Shown piece after piece: positions 1-11,807 of a stretch of DNA of 64,000 nt. Location: contig NC_079975.1 in NCBI RefSeq assembly GCF_029852145.1, forward strand, positions 8,804,001-8,868,000, given 5' to 3'. Positions within the stretch are counted from its first letter, which is position 1; each line of letters begins with the position of its first letter. This DNA is from Microplitis mediator (lineage: Eukaryota; Arthropoda; Insecta; Hymenoptera; Braconidae). The translations under genes were made by a program, and so were the position numbers. The notes beneath the pieces are model-generated. The model had not been told where the DNA came from. It did no database searches and was given only the letters and a program-made list of their open reading frames with translations.

Positions 1-2115
1 CAGTAGTTTCAGTATCGATCACGTTTTAAATACAAGAAAACTCTAACCTTAAAATTGTATGTTTCATGTCTATGTAAGTACAGTAAATTTTTATAAATTG
101 ATTAATCATCACGATTAATATCATTTGCATTGTTAAGATCAAGCCCCAGTGGTGACGAATAAATCGATGAAAAAATTAATAAACATCCATTAGTCAGTAC
201 AAATAGTCATCAAAGTACGTATGATTGGATCTAAATGTTTTTTTAGAGAACACTAAATAAGAACAGTAAACGCGCTAATGACAGCCCACTTTGCCCCTCC
301 TCCCCCTACCTGAAAATTTTTTAACAATTTTTAATCTAAGCTTACACGATTTTTTTACAAAAGTAATCATAATTAGTGTAGAATTTGTAAACAGTTGTCA
401 TTATATGATATTTTGATCATTAGAATTTACATCCATTGAAATTCCATGACAACTGATCCCAGACAACTGATCCTCGACAAGTGATCCCACAGAAAATTGA
501 TCCCACCGATTGCATAATATATGTATTTACATATATTTATAGACCTTATGCTAATAATAATAACAGTTGTTATCTGTTTTCCCAGATATTTTGCATTGAT
601 GTTGGTAATTGCCGATAGAATCAATTTGTAGGGATCACTTGTCGTGGTATAAAATTGTTGGTGTCAGTTAACAGCACACCATTCATTGACGTATAAAAAA
701 AAACCCCAGACGTACAAATTGAAACACTACTTTAAAACTAATTACTTTAAGCTATTCTTCGTGTCGTCGTGAAATATTTGCTTTTACTTTGAAAACAAAA
801 AATTTATAAAAAGACATAATGTCATTAGACGAACTAAAATAAAACTGATTCAAAAAAGTGTGAGCTTAAAAAACGTAAATTAACTGTGCATTTGTAATAG
901 ATAAAACGTGAGACTATAAATCAGTGAAACAAAAAAGAAAACTCTTCGTTTCATTTTATTAAACAGTTAAAAATTTTTTTTTTGTTTTTAACATTTTTAT
1001 AGGTTTTATATAAAACCACGGATTGTAGAGAATTTCAGTACACGATTACCGAAGAATTTTTCTGAAATTTTTTCCAATAGATTCTCTATACTTCGAAAAT
1101 GTCATTAATTTCATCGTAAAAAATTCATCTATTTGTGTTTCTATGGTCGAGTGTTACAATTAATTAATAGAAAAAAATGATATCTTTTCATTGTTTATAA
1201 ATGAATAGAAGCACTCAATAAGAACATTTTTCATTCCGAAGCAAAAGATAGTAATTTTATTTAAATATATTGTTCACCGCAACCTGCATGGAGAGCTTCA
1301 ATTTATGAATTGTTTAGAGAAAAGGAAGTAGCTCTCGTCTGCTATGAAAAACAGGAATAAAAATGCACATGCCTCAATCTTCTCTCAGACAATGACAAGA
1401 ATTTTAACTTCTCATGACAGATGTGATGCAAAAAGTATAAGACATCAACCCAACCTACATGTTTGCTACCATCGCTTTGGGTTTAGGCACATTAAGCACT
1501 TAGAACTTCAAACTTTCCTCCCTAAGTGTGCAGTACACTAGTTTATAATCTCACTAAGAGACATTGAAACAAAGTTTGTTGGCTGTTCAGCCAAAACATG
1601 CCAATTTCTAACTAATAGTATTGATAATTATTCGCGAAAACCTGCATCGTAATTGTTTTTAGTGGGAAGAAACAAGTCCAATACTTATTTCACCCTTATT
1701 TATATAGTATTTGTTTGCTGCGGAACTTTTTTCGAACAGCTATAATACTTCAACATTTATTCAAATACAGGCATGAAAAAATTATAGGATGGCATTGAAA
1801 GACGAAATAAAAATTTTGCAAGGACGTTCTCCGAAAAATTTATTTATTTTTCACTAAATTTCTTAAATACAAAAAAAAAAAACACTCGAAAATGATCAAA
1901 ATTTTAAATTTTCAAGAGATTTTCCCATGAGTCTTAGTAGTTTTAAAGTTCGGAATTTCCGATTTTTTCGAACTTGTAAGAACCGAAACAAATCCAATAC
2001 GAGTCGCAAGTGATAAAAATTTGAAATTTTGCAAAAGTTTTTGTCAATAGGAAAATTTGAAAAAGATCGATATTTTACGGCTTTTATTTCGAACTCATAC
2101 TGACAAGAACTCTCA
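1..2115. other. AT-rich non-coding stretch
   Basis: I see no supportable gene. Both strands hold only ORFs of about 65 codons with no recognisable domain, no consistent splice signals and the same base composition as the flanks. Homopolymer A/T runs are frequent. It probably belongs to intergenic or intronic DNA. Confidence 0.6.
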
Positions 2116-2370
2116 AATAGTATATTACATACCTAGACCAGTAAAATAAGAAAAGTCTCAGAGCACATGTAATTGTTGGCCGAGGCTGACAAACATGTGG
2201 TCTGAGGCTTTCTTTTTTACTGGCCTAGGTATGTAATATACTATTTTTCAGCTCGACGAAGCCGGAAAGTTGCAGCTTTGTTTAGGGCAGCGGCCCGAAA
2301 ATTGCCACTTTCCGGCCGGAGGGCAGAAAAAGTTATAAAAAATCGAAAATTTACGACTTTTTTGTTATTT
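2116..2370 (+). repeat. Dispersed repeat with foldback head, copy 1
   Basis: The left part (2116-2246) is a foldback. TATATTACATACCTAG followed by CCAGTAAAA is mirrored at the right by TTTTACTGGCCTAG and GTATGTAATATA. A second hairpin follows, with GCCGGAAAGT near 2260 pairing with ACTTTCCGGC near 2320. The same two modules occur in reverse orientation at 11808-12203, so this is one repeat family rather than a chance palindrome. No coding capacity is seen. It is probably a non-autonomous DNA element; the family name is unknown to me. Confidence 0.65.
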
Positions 2371-3442
2371 GAAAAAAATCTCCAACAGTCGGAAATATCA
2401 AACTTTTATACCAGTCAGCAAGAAATGAATAAATTTTCTAGAAACATCCTTGAAAAATTTTAATTCCATTCTATAATTTTTTTGTTTCAATTTCTTCTAG
2501 TATTGAGGTTTTACAAAAGATCGAAATCGTCTTAAATTTTAAAGTTCGACATCCCGATTTTTTTTTTTTTACACGGGTTGTTACTTCAGTATATTTATGA
2601 TGTAACGATAAATGACACAAGCCGTGAAACAGGTGTCAGCACAGAAATTTTAAACTACATTTAGGTATTATGAAAATTGAAATGTTTGACTCAGGATAAA
2701 ACATGCATTCAGATTTCGTGTGATAATAACTGCTGTCATCGCTGAATAATAATGACTATCAACGATTGAAATAATCACTCACATAATGGATCAATAATTA
2801 TAATTGTAGCTGATAATTTTCATTATATCGAAAGTGTCATAGTTACTATCGTGTATTTGAAAATTATACACCAGATCTGTGATGATTAAAGTATAATTGA
2901 AAATTTATTTTGCTTCTCTACAAACATGAAAATCATTTATTACAGGAGTATTTTTTTTCTTTTTGTTGAGTGCTAATTCTTACATGAATAAAGTACGAAT
3001 TATAAATAATAAAGTAGAGTATAAATATCAGTCGTAGAAAAAGGGGAGCTTTGTTTGGCTATGTGACAATCATTCTTATTGTAAACAATAATATTTACCA
3101 CGTAAATTTTAATAGTTACAATTTTATGATGAGGGCCTACATTATGGATATAATGTAAACAATGTTACCATTCTACTAATATTTACGATATCATATAACA
3201 ATAGTTGGGGCAACCCAGGGTGCGACAGCCCACGTAAACCAGCAATTATATTTTGTGGATTTCAAGCGTCGTATACAAATTGTTTTCATTTACTCCGTGC
3301 AAATAAAATAGAAATGTCTGTTTCTTAAAAATCTTTATTTCTACAGAATTTCTAGGTGTCCCATTTTATCCTGCATTTTTTGTTTTGATCCTTGATCCAA
3401 GAGAGACCCTAAGTTACGAATAGGCTTCAGACACATTTTTTT
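2371..3442. other. AT-rich non-coding stretch
   Basis: No gene, RNA or clear repeat boundary is visible. Long A/T runs occur, for example near 2558-2570. Nothing else is supportable. Confidence 0.55.
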
Positions 3443-4085
3443 TTCAACTTCCCGCTATGAAAATTAAAAATTTTTGAACAGAGGGAAGTTACTGGTTTTG
3501 GTCCGATTTTCGATAATCGAGTTTACATCAGATCTCGACGCTTTGAGGTCCTAGAAAACTATTCTGGCCATTTTCTGATGGACGCCCGCGCGCGCGCGTG
3601 TGTGTGTGTGTGTGTGTGTGTTTGTTTGTGCGGATGTGTGTATGTAAACTTTTTTTGTCCGGCGATATCTTTGGAACGAATCAACCGATTTCAACGTATT
3701 TGGCGACGATCAAAAGGGCTCATCAAGACTTAGAACTGATTGCATTTTGACGTTGATCGGTCGAGTGCCTAGTTTACTAGTTATTTGGAAAGTAAAAATT
3801 AAAAAAAAAAAATTCAGGTTTTTGTTGTCTAACTCATAAATTGCTCGATCGATTTGTTTCTAAGTTTGATTAAATCTAATTCTTAAATATCGTCGTACAA
3901 AAATTATTTTTTTTTTCTGCAGAATGCATATTTTTTGGTCCCACCGTTTGTCAGATTTTATTTTACTCAAATGTTTTCTAATAATAACGTTTTTGAGCCC
4001 TCTGAGTTGCAAAACAACGGGAAGTTTTGGGGTTGGCCCACAGGGTCAACCGTTTTTCAATTTTTTTTTTTTTGATCAAGTTTTG
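3443..4085 (+). repeat. AACTTCCCGCT repeat family, long copy
   Basis: The copy starts with a short hairpin: AACTTCCCGCT pairs with GGGAAGTT about 40 bases later. It continues with the shared block ending in GGTCCGATTTTCG and reaches the block GGGTCAACCGTTTT near 4060. The same start and end modules recur at 37951-38205 and 59113-59275, and in reverse at 56348-56505. Inside is a (CG)n(TG)n microsatellite. No protein is encoded; a 60-codon ORF here is incidental. It resembles dispersed repeats I associate with braconid wasps (recollection, not a search). Confidence 0.7.
3586..3621. repeat. (CG)n(TG)n compound microsatellite
   Basis: An alternating purine-pyrimidine tract runs directly from CG dinucleotides into TG dinucleotides, inside the AACTTCCCGCT repeat. 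It is one of few CG-dense spots in the window. Confidence 0.9.
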
Positions 4086-4716
4086 AAAGTGAGCTGTCAT
4101 GCTTAAATCTTCTCTATGTTTCATTAATAATAAGTTAATATTCTTATTAAGCGTCTAAAATGATAACATAAAAAGGATAAAAAATAATGAGCATACAATA
4201 ATGATATTTAGTTTATAAATTGTCTTAAAAAAAAAAAAAAAATTAGATTAGTACACCCGATAGTAGAGACTACGGTTAAGGACCGCGAGTCAGATCCGGA
4301 TCAACAAATTACGCACCGGATGCACCATTAGTTACGCTATCCGGCCCTATATCACTTACCGTACTAATTATTTATTCATATTAAGCGACCCGGTCTATCT
4401 TGCAGTAACTGTATCCTAATTTATAATGAGAAAAAAATGATATTATATTATACTATAACATTCTCGTAGTACATGTTGATATTAAATATTTGTAATTTAT
4501 CCGTATAATAATTATTTAAATCATGATTAAATATTTCTTATTCAATATAATCCTATATTTGAATATCGTAAATCCTATTTTAATGAAATCACAAGATTAT
4601 AATTGATTTAATTACTTTTAGTATTATTATCTCACATGTGTAAAATTATTCATTCTATACTAAAATACTTACATATACCGTGAAAACAAATCTCGATAAT
4701 CTATTAATACTCAATA
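4086..4716. other. AT-rich stretch with short inverted repeat
   Basis: A poly-A run near 4227-4241 precedes ATTAGTAC (near 4249), which is mirrored by GTACTAAT near 4360. The segment between is richer in GC and contains repeated TCCGG motifs. It may be a small decayed element. No gene is visible. Confidence 0.4.
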
Positions 4717-5117
4717 CACAAAGAGAAAATTATGGTAACCGTTTCTAATACGTTTATGAAATATTAAACCATACCGTTATGACAATAATTACTAGGATTT
4801 ATAGGTTTTACGCCCATAATTTCTGGAAAAAATTTCGTTAACTACGGAAACAACTCCTATCAATAATAGTAATAGTTCCTACATTGTTTCGTAAATCCAG
4901 TTATCATTCAACAATCAAAATTCATGAATCCTTGTAATGGTTACTAGATGCATCTGAGAATTAACTCTATACCTCACTAGAAATCATGGTAACCATTCCC
5001 ATAATACTATGGTAATAATTCCTATATCGTTCTTATATTATTATGGTAACGGTTACTACAATATTATGGTAATGATTACCCTAATATTATAGTAACCATT
5101 ACCATAAATTATGGTTA

Positions 5118-6023
5118 GGGAAAGGTGGCCCAAAGCGGGTTTCCCACCTAAAGCGGGTAGGCGCTTGTGCGCCGACGCAAGAAACGCAAGGGACAAGGTA
5201 TGCATATGTCGAGGTTACCCGAGTACTTCCGAGTTTCACTCAGTCCCAAATGAGCATTAATGAAGCGATATGGCGTAATTACACGCAATTAAAAAAAAAT
5301 TAAAGGTATATATTTTCTGATTATTCAAAAACGAATACACTTATTATATCGTTGATAATTTTCAATTACTTTGAGCTTATTAAAGTTAAAATTGAGAGAA
5401 AAATATTAGCGTTTTGTTTAGAATTATTTTATTTGAGTTTAGCATCACTTGGATAAAAAACGTGTTCTCGGGCAAAACGGGTAGGGCAAAAACTGCTAAA
5501 GACTAATTAAAATAGTCTAAAATTATTTTTTACCGGTACCTAGTGCGTACCGTAGAGTAATACACCAAAATCTGTGAAAGACTGAATAATTAGTCGAATA
5601 TTATTATTTATATAATTAACAAAAAAATTTAATTATAAGTTACCGATTAAATAGTCATTTATATTGAAGTATTGCTATATTTAATAAGTTAGTCGTTTAA
5701 GTTGTTAAAGACTGATTAAATGAAACTAAAATTATTATTTAAATATCTAAAATAAGCATATTTCCCTTAATTGTAGTTCCAACCCGCTTTGCCCGAACGG
5801 ATTACCCGCTTTAGCCCCCCCCCTAGGGCAAAGCGGTTTTTGGGAGTGTTTTTTAATCTTAATAATAAATCATAAATTAATACAAATCTATACAATATTG
5901 CTTATTGATTTTAAAGTTCGATAAATCCTCTATCAAAAAAAAATAAATCATTATTATTATCATACCAATACTAAATTTTTTCGGCTCTTAACGTTAACAT
6001 ACCCGCTTTAGGCCACCTTCCCC
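5118..6023. mobile_element. Nested TIR element, GGGAAAGGTGGCC termini
   Basis: Termini GGGAAAGGTGGCCCAAAGCGGG and its inverted partner (ACCCGCTTTAGG then CCACCTTCCCC) bound about 906 bp, flanked on both sides by TA (5116-5117 and 6024-6025). Internal sub-repeats of the type AAAGCGGGT / ACCCGCTTT occur near 5460-5490 and 5785-5835. The interior is AT-rich with no ORF of note. It is a non-autonomous DNA element; the superfamily cannot be decided from the sequence alone. Confidence 0.75.
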
Positions 6024-6200
6024 TACCACTCCCGAATTCGGCTTGGTTCAGACTTAACTGGCTTTCTTAGTCACGACTTAAGACGACCAAGTCTAAATCA
6101 AGTTTTATTTTTTATCCAGGAATGGTAACCATAATATATGATCACGGTTACCATGATTTTGTAGGAACTGTTCCCATATATAGAAATCAAAGCTGCATTT

Positions 6201-6439
6201 ACAGTTGAAAATTTTGTGTTCTTGTGTATGAAAATTGAATGGTTAAACGTTTCGTGTCAATTATTTGACACCATCAAGTGTAAATTTACCTAAAGTTGAA
6301 TATGTGATCTGATGTCAACAAGTTTTAAATCTGTATTATCGTTTGACACAAGTATAATGTGCTAAATTAATACCAAAAATTGAGTGGACCGTTTGGGACA
6401 TGTGGTTTGTATTAAATTTAATACAAATTTTTCAACTGT
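6201..6439. mobile_element. Nested TIR element, ACAGTTGAAAATTT termini
   Basis: ACAGTTGAAAATTTTGTG at the left is mirrored by CAAATTTTTCAACTGT at the right, and TT flanks both ends. The interior is non-coding. A related right end occurs near 31870-31892 without a matching left end. It lies inside the 4717-6571 element and so inserted later. Confidence 0.6.
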
Positions 6440-6571
6440 TTATATGGGAATGGTTACCATAATTTGTATGTGTGCCGTTCTCATAATCGATATTTCAAAA
6501 AGACGTTATCATACGTTATGGAAACCATTCCCATAATAGATAGTAATTGTTACCATAAATTTCTCTTCGTC

Positions 6572-8254
6572 TATAGAATAGAGTTCATCAAATAAATGCT
6601 TGAGTTTGCTAATGCAGCTGAAATTTTTTTGTATAATCACATAATCAAAATTACTGAATATAAGTGATTCATTTGTCATGATATTAGAAGTTATACAATT
6701 TCAATTACGTTGTAACTTTACAATATTAATGTAATAATTTTGACTTTTAGTAAAGTTTCCACAATATTATTCTACATGTTTGAACAAATCAACTCAATAA
6801 ATTCAAGCTCTCTTATTTTGAATAATAAATACTTAACTTGCAAACATATTAATCAGGAACATTAAACGACAACGCTGTCTTAAACTCAAATTAATAAACA
6901 TTTACTCTTGATGTAAAAGTCGATCTACTTATTTATTCATAAAGTGTCAAAATTATCAAGTTATACTATGGTACTAAATAAATTTCAACGAATTTCCGAC
7001 TGCGATTTAATTTTAGAGTTCCCAACGATATGACATTTTGTTAATTTTTTCACTTCAACATAGATAAGTAATTACGTTACTTAACTAAACAATAAGACAA
7101 ATTGTGACGGATGATTCTTTCGATTAAGAAATAATAAATGTCATAGAACTGGATATTTTAATTAATATCAAGAAACTATTTTTTTCAAATAATTACTCAT
7201 AATAAAATTGAATTATTCAATTTAGATTTTTGAGCTCATTAATTACTTATAATTAATTCACTGTCACTTTCAATTAAATTTTTCATTTTGACTTTAATGA
7301 TAATAAATGTTCGTTGATGCATGTCATTATTTTCGAACCCTATAGAGGACTATTTTGACAAATTTTCTGATTGCTTTTACTTGTAATAGTATTTGAATAG
7401 AAAGGAGTGTGCATTACAAATAATAAATGAATTTTAATTAGTTGAATTTGAAAAATTAAAGAGTAAAAAATCAATAACAATGCACACATAGAGTGAGGGA
7501 ATCAAATAACTCGAGCATTCACCCTATCCGTGAGACGACTGACCACGAGTGGCGCTTTACTACTTAACGTACCTTGTTTACCATCGACCAAGCGGGAGTC
7601 ATTCCCTGTTTACCGCTGCTTGTTATAAACTATGTGAAATACGACTTCCTCGCACCAACTGATCGTATCAGCAACATTGTGAAGAGTTGACCTCGTTTAC
7701 AAGGAACGCGATGGAAAAAATGTCCCCGAGGTGCAGACGAAATTTCTCATCGCTAAAAGTGTTATTGCTAAAAATTTCTTGAAAATATGAGATATACATC
7801 AATTTTTTACATTCAATCTAATTAATCCAGTTTATGCTTTTGCTTTTGCTAAGATTACATTTTTTATTGAGGTCGAGATCTGCAGATTAAAAAAATACTT
7901 TTTTTTTCTAAATGACAAAATCTACGTTTTCTTAAGTCAATATCATTTTGTAATGCAGAAGAGTTTTTGAAAAACCCAATAAAATTTTTAATGAGTTTTT
8001 CTCAGAAACAAAATCTCTAAATGCAAACTACAGACTGCACATTGATGCCTTACTGTCAAATCTAGTGAATTGCGCGAAAATTTGTTGCTAATATTCGTTT
8101 GTTTAAGAGAAAAACGGCCAAAGTTCGCGATTACTGTAGTAGTGCAACAAAGATAATACCGTTCGCTTACGGGTGCGAGAGAGAAAAAAGTAAGAACCCT
8201 TGTTAAGATTATATCCGAGGGTATTTTTTTTCAACTATTTTTAAACGAGCGCTG
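6572..8254. other. Non-coding stretch upstream of the Kazal exon
   Basis: No exon can be supported. The segment 7490-7760 is noticeably less AT-rich than its surroundings, but no frame stays open with a recognisable domain. It may be a decayed repeat or a regulatory island. If the Kazal gene runs in the + direction, this is probably part of an upstream intron. Confidence 0.45.
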
Positions 8255-8436
8255 ATCTAGGAAAAAAATAGTTTATGTCTACGTTTAGTTAGTTAATTTT
8301 TTTTTTAGATCAAAATAGATCTGATTAGATATATGTATATCAACTTGTTAGATCTACGGAGATCTAATTAATTGATTTGAATAGAACTAAGTAGACCGAC
8401 GTAGATCTAGTAGTAGACAATATTTTATGCGTGTAC
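8255..8436. repeat. AGATCTA-rich foldback-like segment
   Basis: The palindromic hexamer AGATCT and close variants (AGATCTA, TAGATCT) recur several times. Weakly inverted ends (TTTATGTCTACG at the left, GTAGACAATATTTTATG at the right) suggest another small foldback element built on a self-complementary motif. The boundaries are approximate. Confidence 0.4.
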
Positions 8437-8855
8437 ACATTTACGTAAAAAAAGTAGTTTCAAAAAGATTCCGAATAAGTTTGAAATGTAGAACGTCTCA
8501 AAATTTGAGACAGACATTAAGTTGAACTTTAAATTGAACTTATTTCGAACTCTTAGGATTTCAAAATACTGTAAAAAATTATTGGTGTGCAGATAATTCC
8601 CGAAAACGTTATACAGTCGGCTGAAAACTTATAATGAGTGAAAAAAATTTAAAAATCATTTACTGTCCCAATTGAAAAAATTTTTCTTGTAAAGGAAAAT
8701 AATTATTTTCATCAAATTATTAAAATACCATTATCTTAACTTAATTAATTAAATTTGTAATAATTATCAAAATGAAATCTATCGATCATGTATTTTTTTG
8801 CACAATTTCAATTGTTTGTTTCAACGGCTGTTTGAAAAAAGTAATATCTTTTCAG

Positions 8856-9065
8856 AACCATGTGAAAAAACATACTGTGCCTGGGGTGCAGTTTGCATCG
8901 TATCTGATACGGGTCGCGCTATCTGCCAGTGTCCTACCAACTGTCCGAAAACTCATGAACCTGTATGCGGTACTGATGACATCACGTATGTAAATCAATG
9001 CCAGCTGCGTCAAACTAGCTGTCGTGATCGAAGAAACACGCGGGTTAAACATCAAGGAGTTTGTG
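8856..9065 (+). CDS. Internal exon encoding a follistatin/agrin-type Kazal domain
   Basis: A 70-codon internal exon, entered after a TTTTCAG acceptor (8849-8855) and left through a consensus donor GTAAGT (9066-9071). It begins with the last two bases of a split codon and ends with the first base of the next, so it is a symmetric phase 1-1 exon. That is typical of shuffled extracellular modules. The peptide has ten cysteines: five in an EGF-like/FOLN half (ending CQC) and five in a Kazal half with PVCGTDDITY and VNQCQL. The six-residue gap between the last central cysteines is the follistatin/agrin pattern rather than that of small secreted Kazal inhibitors. The family is secreted or matrix-associated and may bind proteases or growth factors. 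ATG codons at 8772 and 8798 lie in the intron and are not likely starts. Agrin-like is the best guess; follistatin-related or another multi-Kazal matrix protein is possible. The other exons are outside this window or not recognised. Confidence 0.85.
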
Positions 9066-9500
9066 GTAAGTCCAAAAATTTTTTATGCCAAGACTTATAG
9101 TATATAATATTAAATGATATTGAATCACAATTTTATACCCGAAAAAATGTTACTATTTTTTATTCCTTACGTACACGCAGATAATTTGGTAATAAAAATT
9201 TTAGGTAACGGTGGAACAACTTGATATTCTTAAACATTCTACTATTTGTTTCGGTAATTTTTAATAAAATTTTATCTGAATATGATTATTTGTACTACAC
9301 TCTATAGCAATATTTTTGACTTATTGAAAAATCTATCACTTTATTTGAATAATTACAATAAAGAATAATTAAAAAAAGTATTTGGAAAATCCAGAAGTGC
9401 ACACCTCAAACACTCATGTAATATTTAGAGTAGTCAATTTACTTTTATTCATTACTAAATCATGTCCTTCTATGTAAGCTAAAAAAGTTTTATCTCTCTA
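9066..9500. other. Probable intron after the Kazal exon
   Basis: It starts with the donor GTAAGT and is AT-rich, with no second exon recognised. The reading frame of the exon runs on only to about 9100 before a stop, consistent with splicing at 9065. Confidence 0.6.
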
Positions 9501-9562
9501 CCCGGGTCGAAAAATTTGATCGGTTTTAAAATTTTAAAACAGATCTAATTTTTTGACCCGGG
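9501..9562. mobile_element. 62-bp near-perfect palindrome with CCCGGGTC ends
   Basis: The whole segment is nearly its own reverse complement: CCCGGGTCGAAAAATTTGAT at the left, AATTTTTTGACCCGGG at the right, with TTTTAAAATTTTAAAA at the centre. The ends match those of the larger foldback elements at 39977-40324 and 62529-62826. The left flank is TA and the right flank TC, so a clean target duplication is not preserved. A relic of the left half occurs near 56117. Confidence 0.65.
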
Positions 9563-11807
9563 TCATTGACACTAAATATTTTTTGACAATACGATACTGG
9601 CAAATCATATTTAGTTATCGAAACAAATAGTTAAGAAATGAATAACAAAAATGAAAGAAAAGAAACCTAACCTAATTCCATTTAACTTAAATTCACTGCC
9701 AGGTGTCGTCCATATTTTTTGTCTCGGTTTAAAAATTTTTTTCCCGCGAAAAAAATAGGCGCTCTTAGTTTACACCACCAGAGGTCACACTGAAAGTCAG
9801 CAAATCCCAAAAGTAAAAAAAAATCACTTTCGAAGCGTGAAATCGTGATGTACTAAAAATTGTAAATATGGGATGGTTTGAATGTACGCACCCTTCCTGC
9901 TTCGCATTCGAAGCGTTTGATTAGTTATGGACGAAGTCAAGCTCGCAAAGTTTCCTTCAAAGGGAGTCCCGGTAGAAAAAAAATAATAAATTATATACGG
10001 GATTGTGCATACAAACGTGTTATCAGTGATCATAATTTTAATAAAATATAAAATAAAATAACAACAATAGAAACTACAGTAATGAATATCGAAAAGATTT
10101 ATATTGAAAAAATTCCGAGCAAGATAAAAAAAAGAAAGTCAAACCGTGGCTCACGAGATATCGTGTTTACATTCGAACATCCAAATAAACAGACCAATTA
10201 ACAATAAACTTAGTATGAAAACTTTAAAGTATAGTAGAATTATTCAATAGACTATCCTTTGAACATCAGTGCATTATTTTTCTTATCTAAGTGTTATATA
10301 AAATTAATGGAGATGATTTGAGTTGACCGAAACTCGGATTTTTAATTTGGCGACAGTAGAGCACTACCTCTCCGCTTCGCATTCGAAGTGTGCAAAACAT
10401 TGAGTGCAATAGAAAATTTGTCAATTTCAATTTAAAAATCCCAACTTTTTTTGAAACTTTGTACAATACATCCTGGTAATTTTATCAAAAATCTTTTAAA
10501 TTTAAGTTTATTCGGAAATATTCGGCTCTATTCGTTCATTCTAGTACTAATAGTTTAGACTAAATTACGTGATGTATTAAGATGTAAGCGAGTATCTCTA
10601 CGGAAAACATCTTGTGAATTTCTTTTTGTACACTGAATAAGTACATATGTAAGTATTTTAATGTTTATGAAATTTTTGATAAATTTAGTAGGTGAACTTT
10701 TTTTATTATTGGTAACAGTGATACATTCAAATCAATATATTGCAATATAGACGTGATTGCATGTATGTTGAGCTAATGAATGTACCTAACCTTTTTTTCA
10801 GCTTTCTTTTAATTATAATTTCTTTATTTTACTTTATTATTTTCATTTTATTTTTATGAATATTTTTACAAACATTATTTTTTAGCACAATCATTTACGA
10901 TGCAGCTATTAAATATGTCTAAAATAAAATTTAATTTGTTGCCCTGTGAAAATTACAATGAATATTGTACATTCATTTAGATGTATTTTAAAAAATTTCT
11001 ATGTTATCGGTAATTTTTACTGTAATTCTATATTGTCCTCATGTCACTATTACTCCAGTAACTTTTCTATAAATTTTCTATGGTAAATATACCGTAAAAT
11101 TCTCTGGGTGGATAAAAAACAAAAACTTAATGAACGATAAATTTATTGCTGTGTAAAAAATAAAACAAGTGTTTATAATATTTAGAAATACAAAATATAT
11201 TTTTAAAAGTAAATATTTAGATGTTTCTTTTAACATTCTTATTTATTAGAAAAAAAGAAGTAAAAACTATCGTAGTCTAAAGAAAATAAATATTACTTAC
11301 GTGCAAAATGCTGAACACAGAATGATATAACGATTATTCAAATTTCACGCTTCATAATTTGCAATGAGTTTTATTCAAGAAAAATAATAAAAACCGGTCA
11401 AGCATAACTCTGTTTTCACATAAAAGGTTCTGTAGGAATCCATAAAACTTATGAAAAACTCGGTTACACCAGGGTGTTACATCTGTTTAATACTCATAAA
11501 ATCTTCACTATTATAGGTTAAAAACTAAATATCTTCTAAATTGTTTATGACATATAAATCAAACATATTTTATTTAAATTGATAAAATTGAAAAATATAA
11601 ATGTTACGAAATTATTTCATTAAATAATTTAAAAAAAAAAATTTACATGTCTTTGCTAATTCGGTTAGACTAAAAAAAATGTCGGTAAATTTGGCCAAAT
11701 TGGGGATTTTTGAAAAGGGTCTCAAATTTTATACTGTATTATTTCGGTAGAATTCTAATTTTTTACATCGTCATAATCTATCATATTTATAATTTTTCTC
11801 GCGTCCG
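9563..11807. other. AT-rich non-coding stretch with GCTTCGCATTCGAAG repeats
   Basis: GCTTCGCATTCGAAG occurs near 9899 and again near 10374, each in a similar setting (CCT-C-C before it). This hints at two copies or ends of a small repeat. No gene or exon is supportable. Confidence 0.45.

Larger units (their letters stand above)
4717..6571. mobile_element. TIR element with ATTATGGTAAC motif, hosting two nested insertions
   Basis: The left terminus CACAAAGAGAAAATTATGG follows TA. The right terminus, CCATAAATTTCTCTTCGTC, precedes TA. The interior is a string of degenerate self-complementary units of the type TTATGGTAAC/GTTACCATAA. The terminus matches those at 46516 and 59441. Two other elements (5118-6023 and 6201-6439) sit inside, so this is the oldest of three layers. 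There is no coding sequence. The right boundary is degenerate and may be off by a few bases. Confidence 0.6.

Noticed and set aside
7490..7760. GC-richer island upstream of the Kazal exon, considered as a first exon or promoter
   Set aside because: No frame with a signal peptide, no good donor in frame and no core promoter motif could be identified.
8852..9055. Minus-strand ORF opposite the Kazal exon
   Set aside because: A shadow of the real exon; it lacks the cysteine pattern and has no splice sites.
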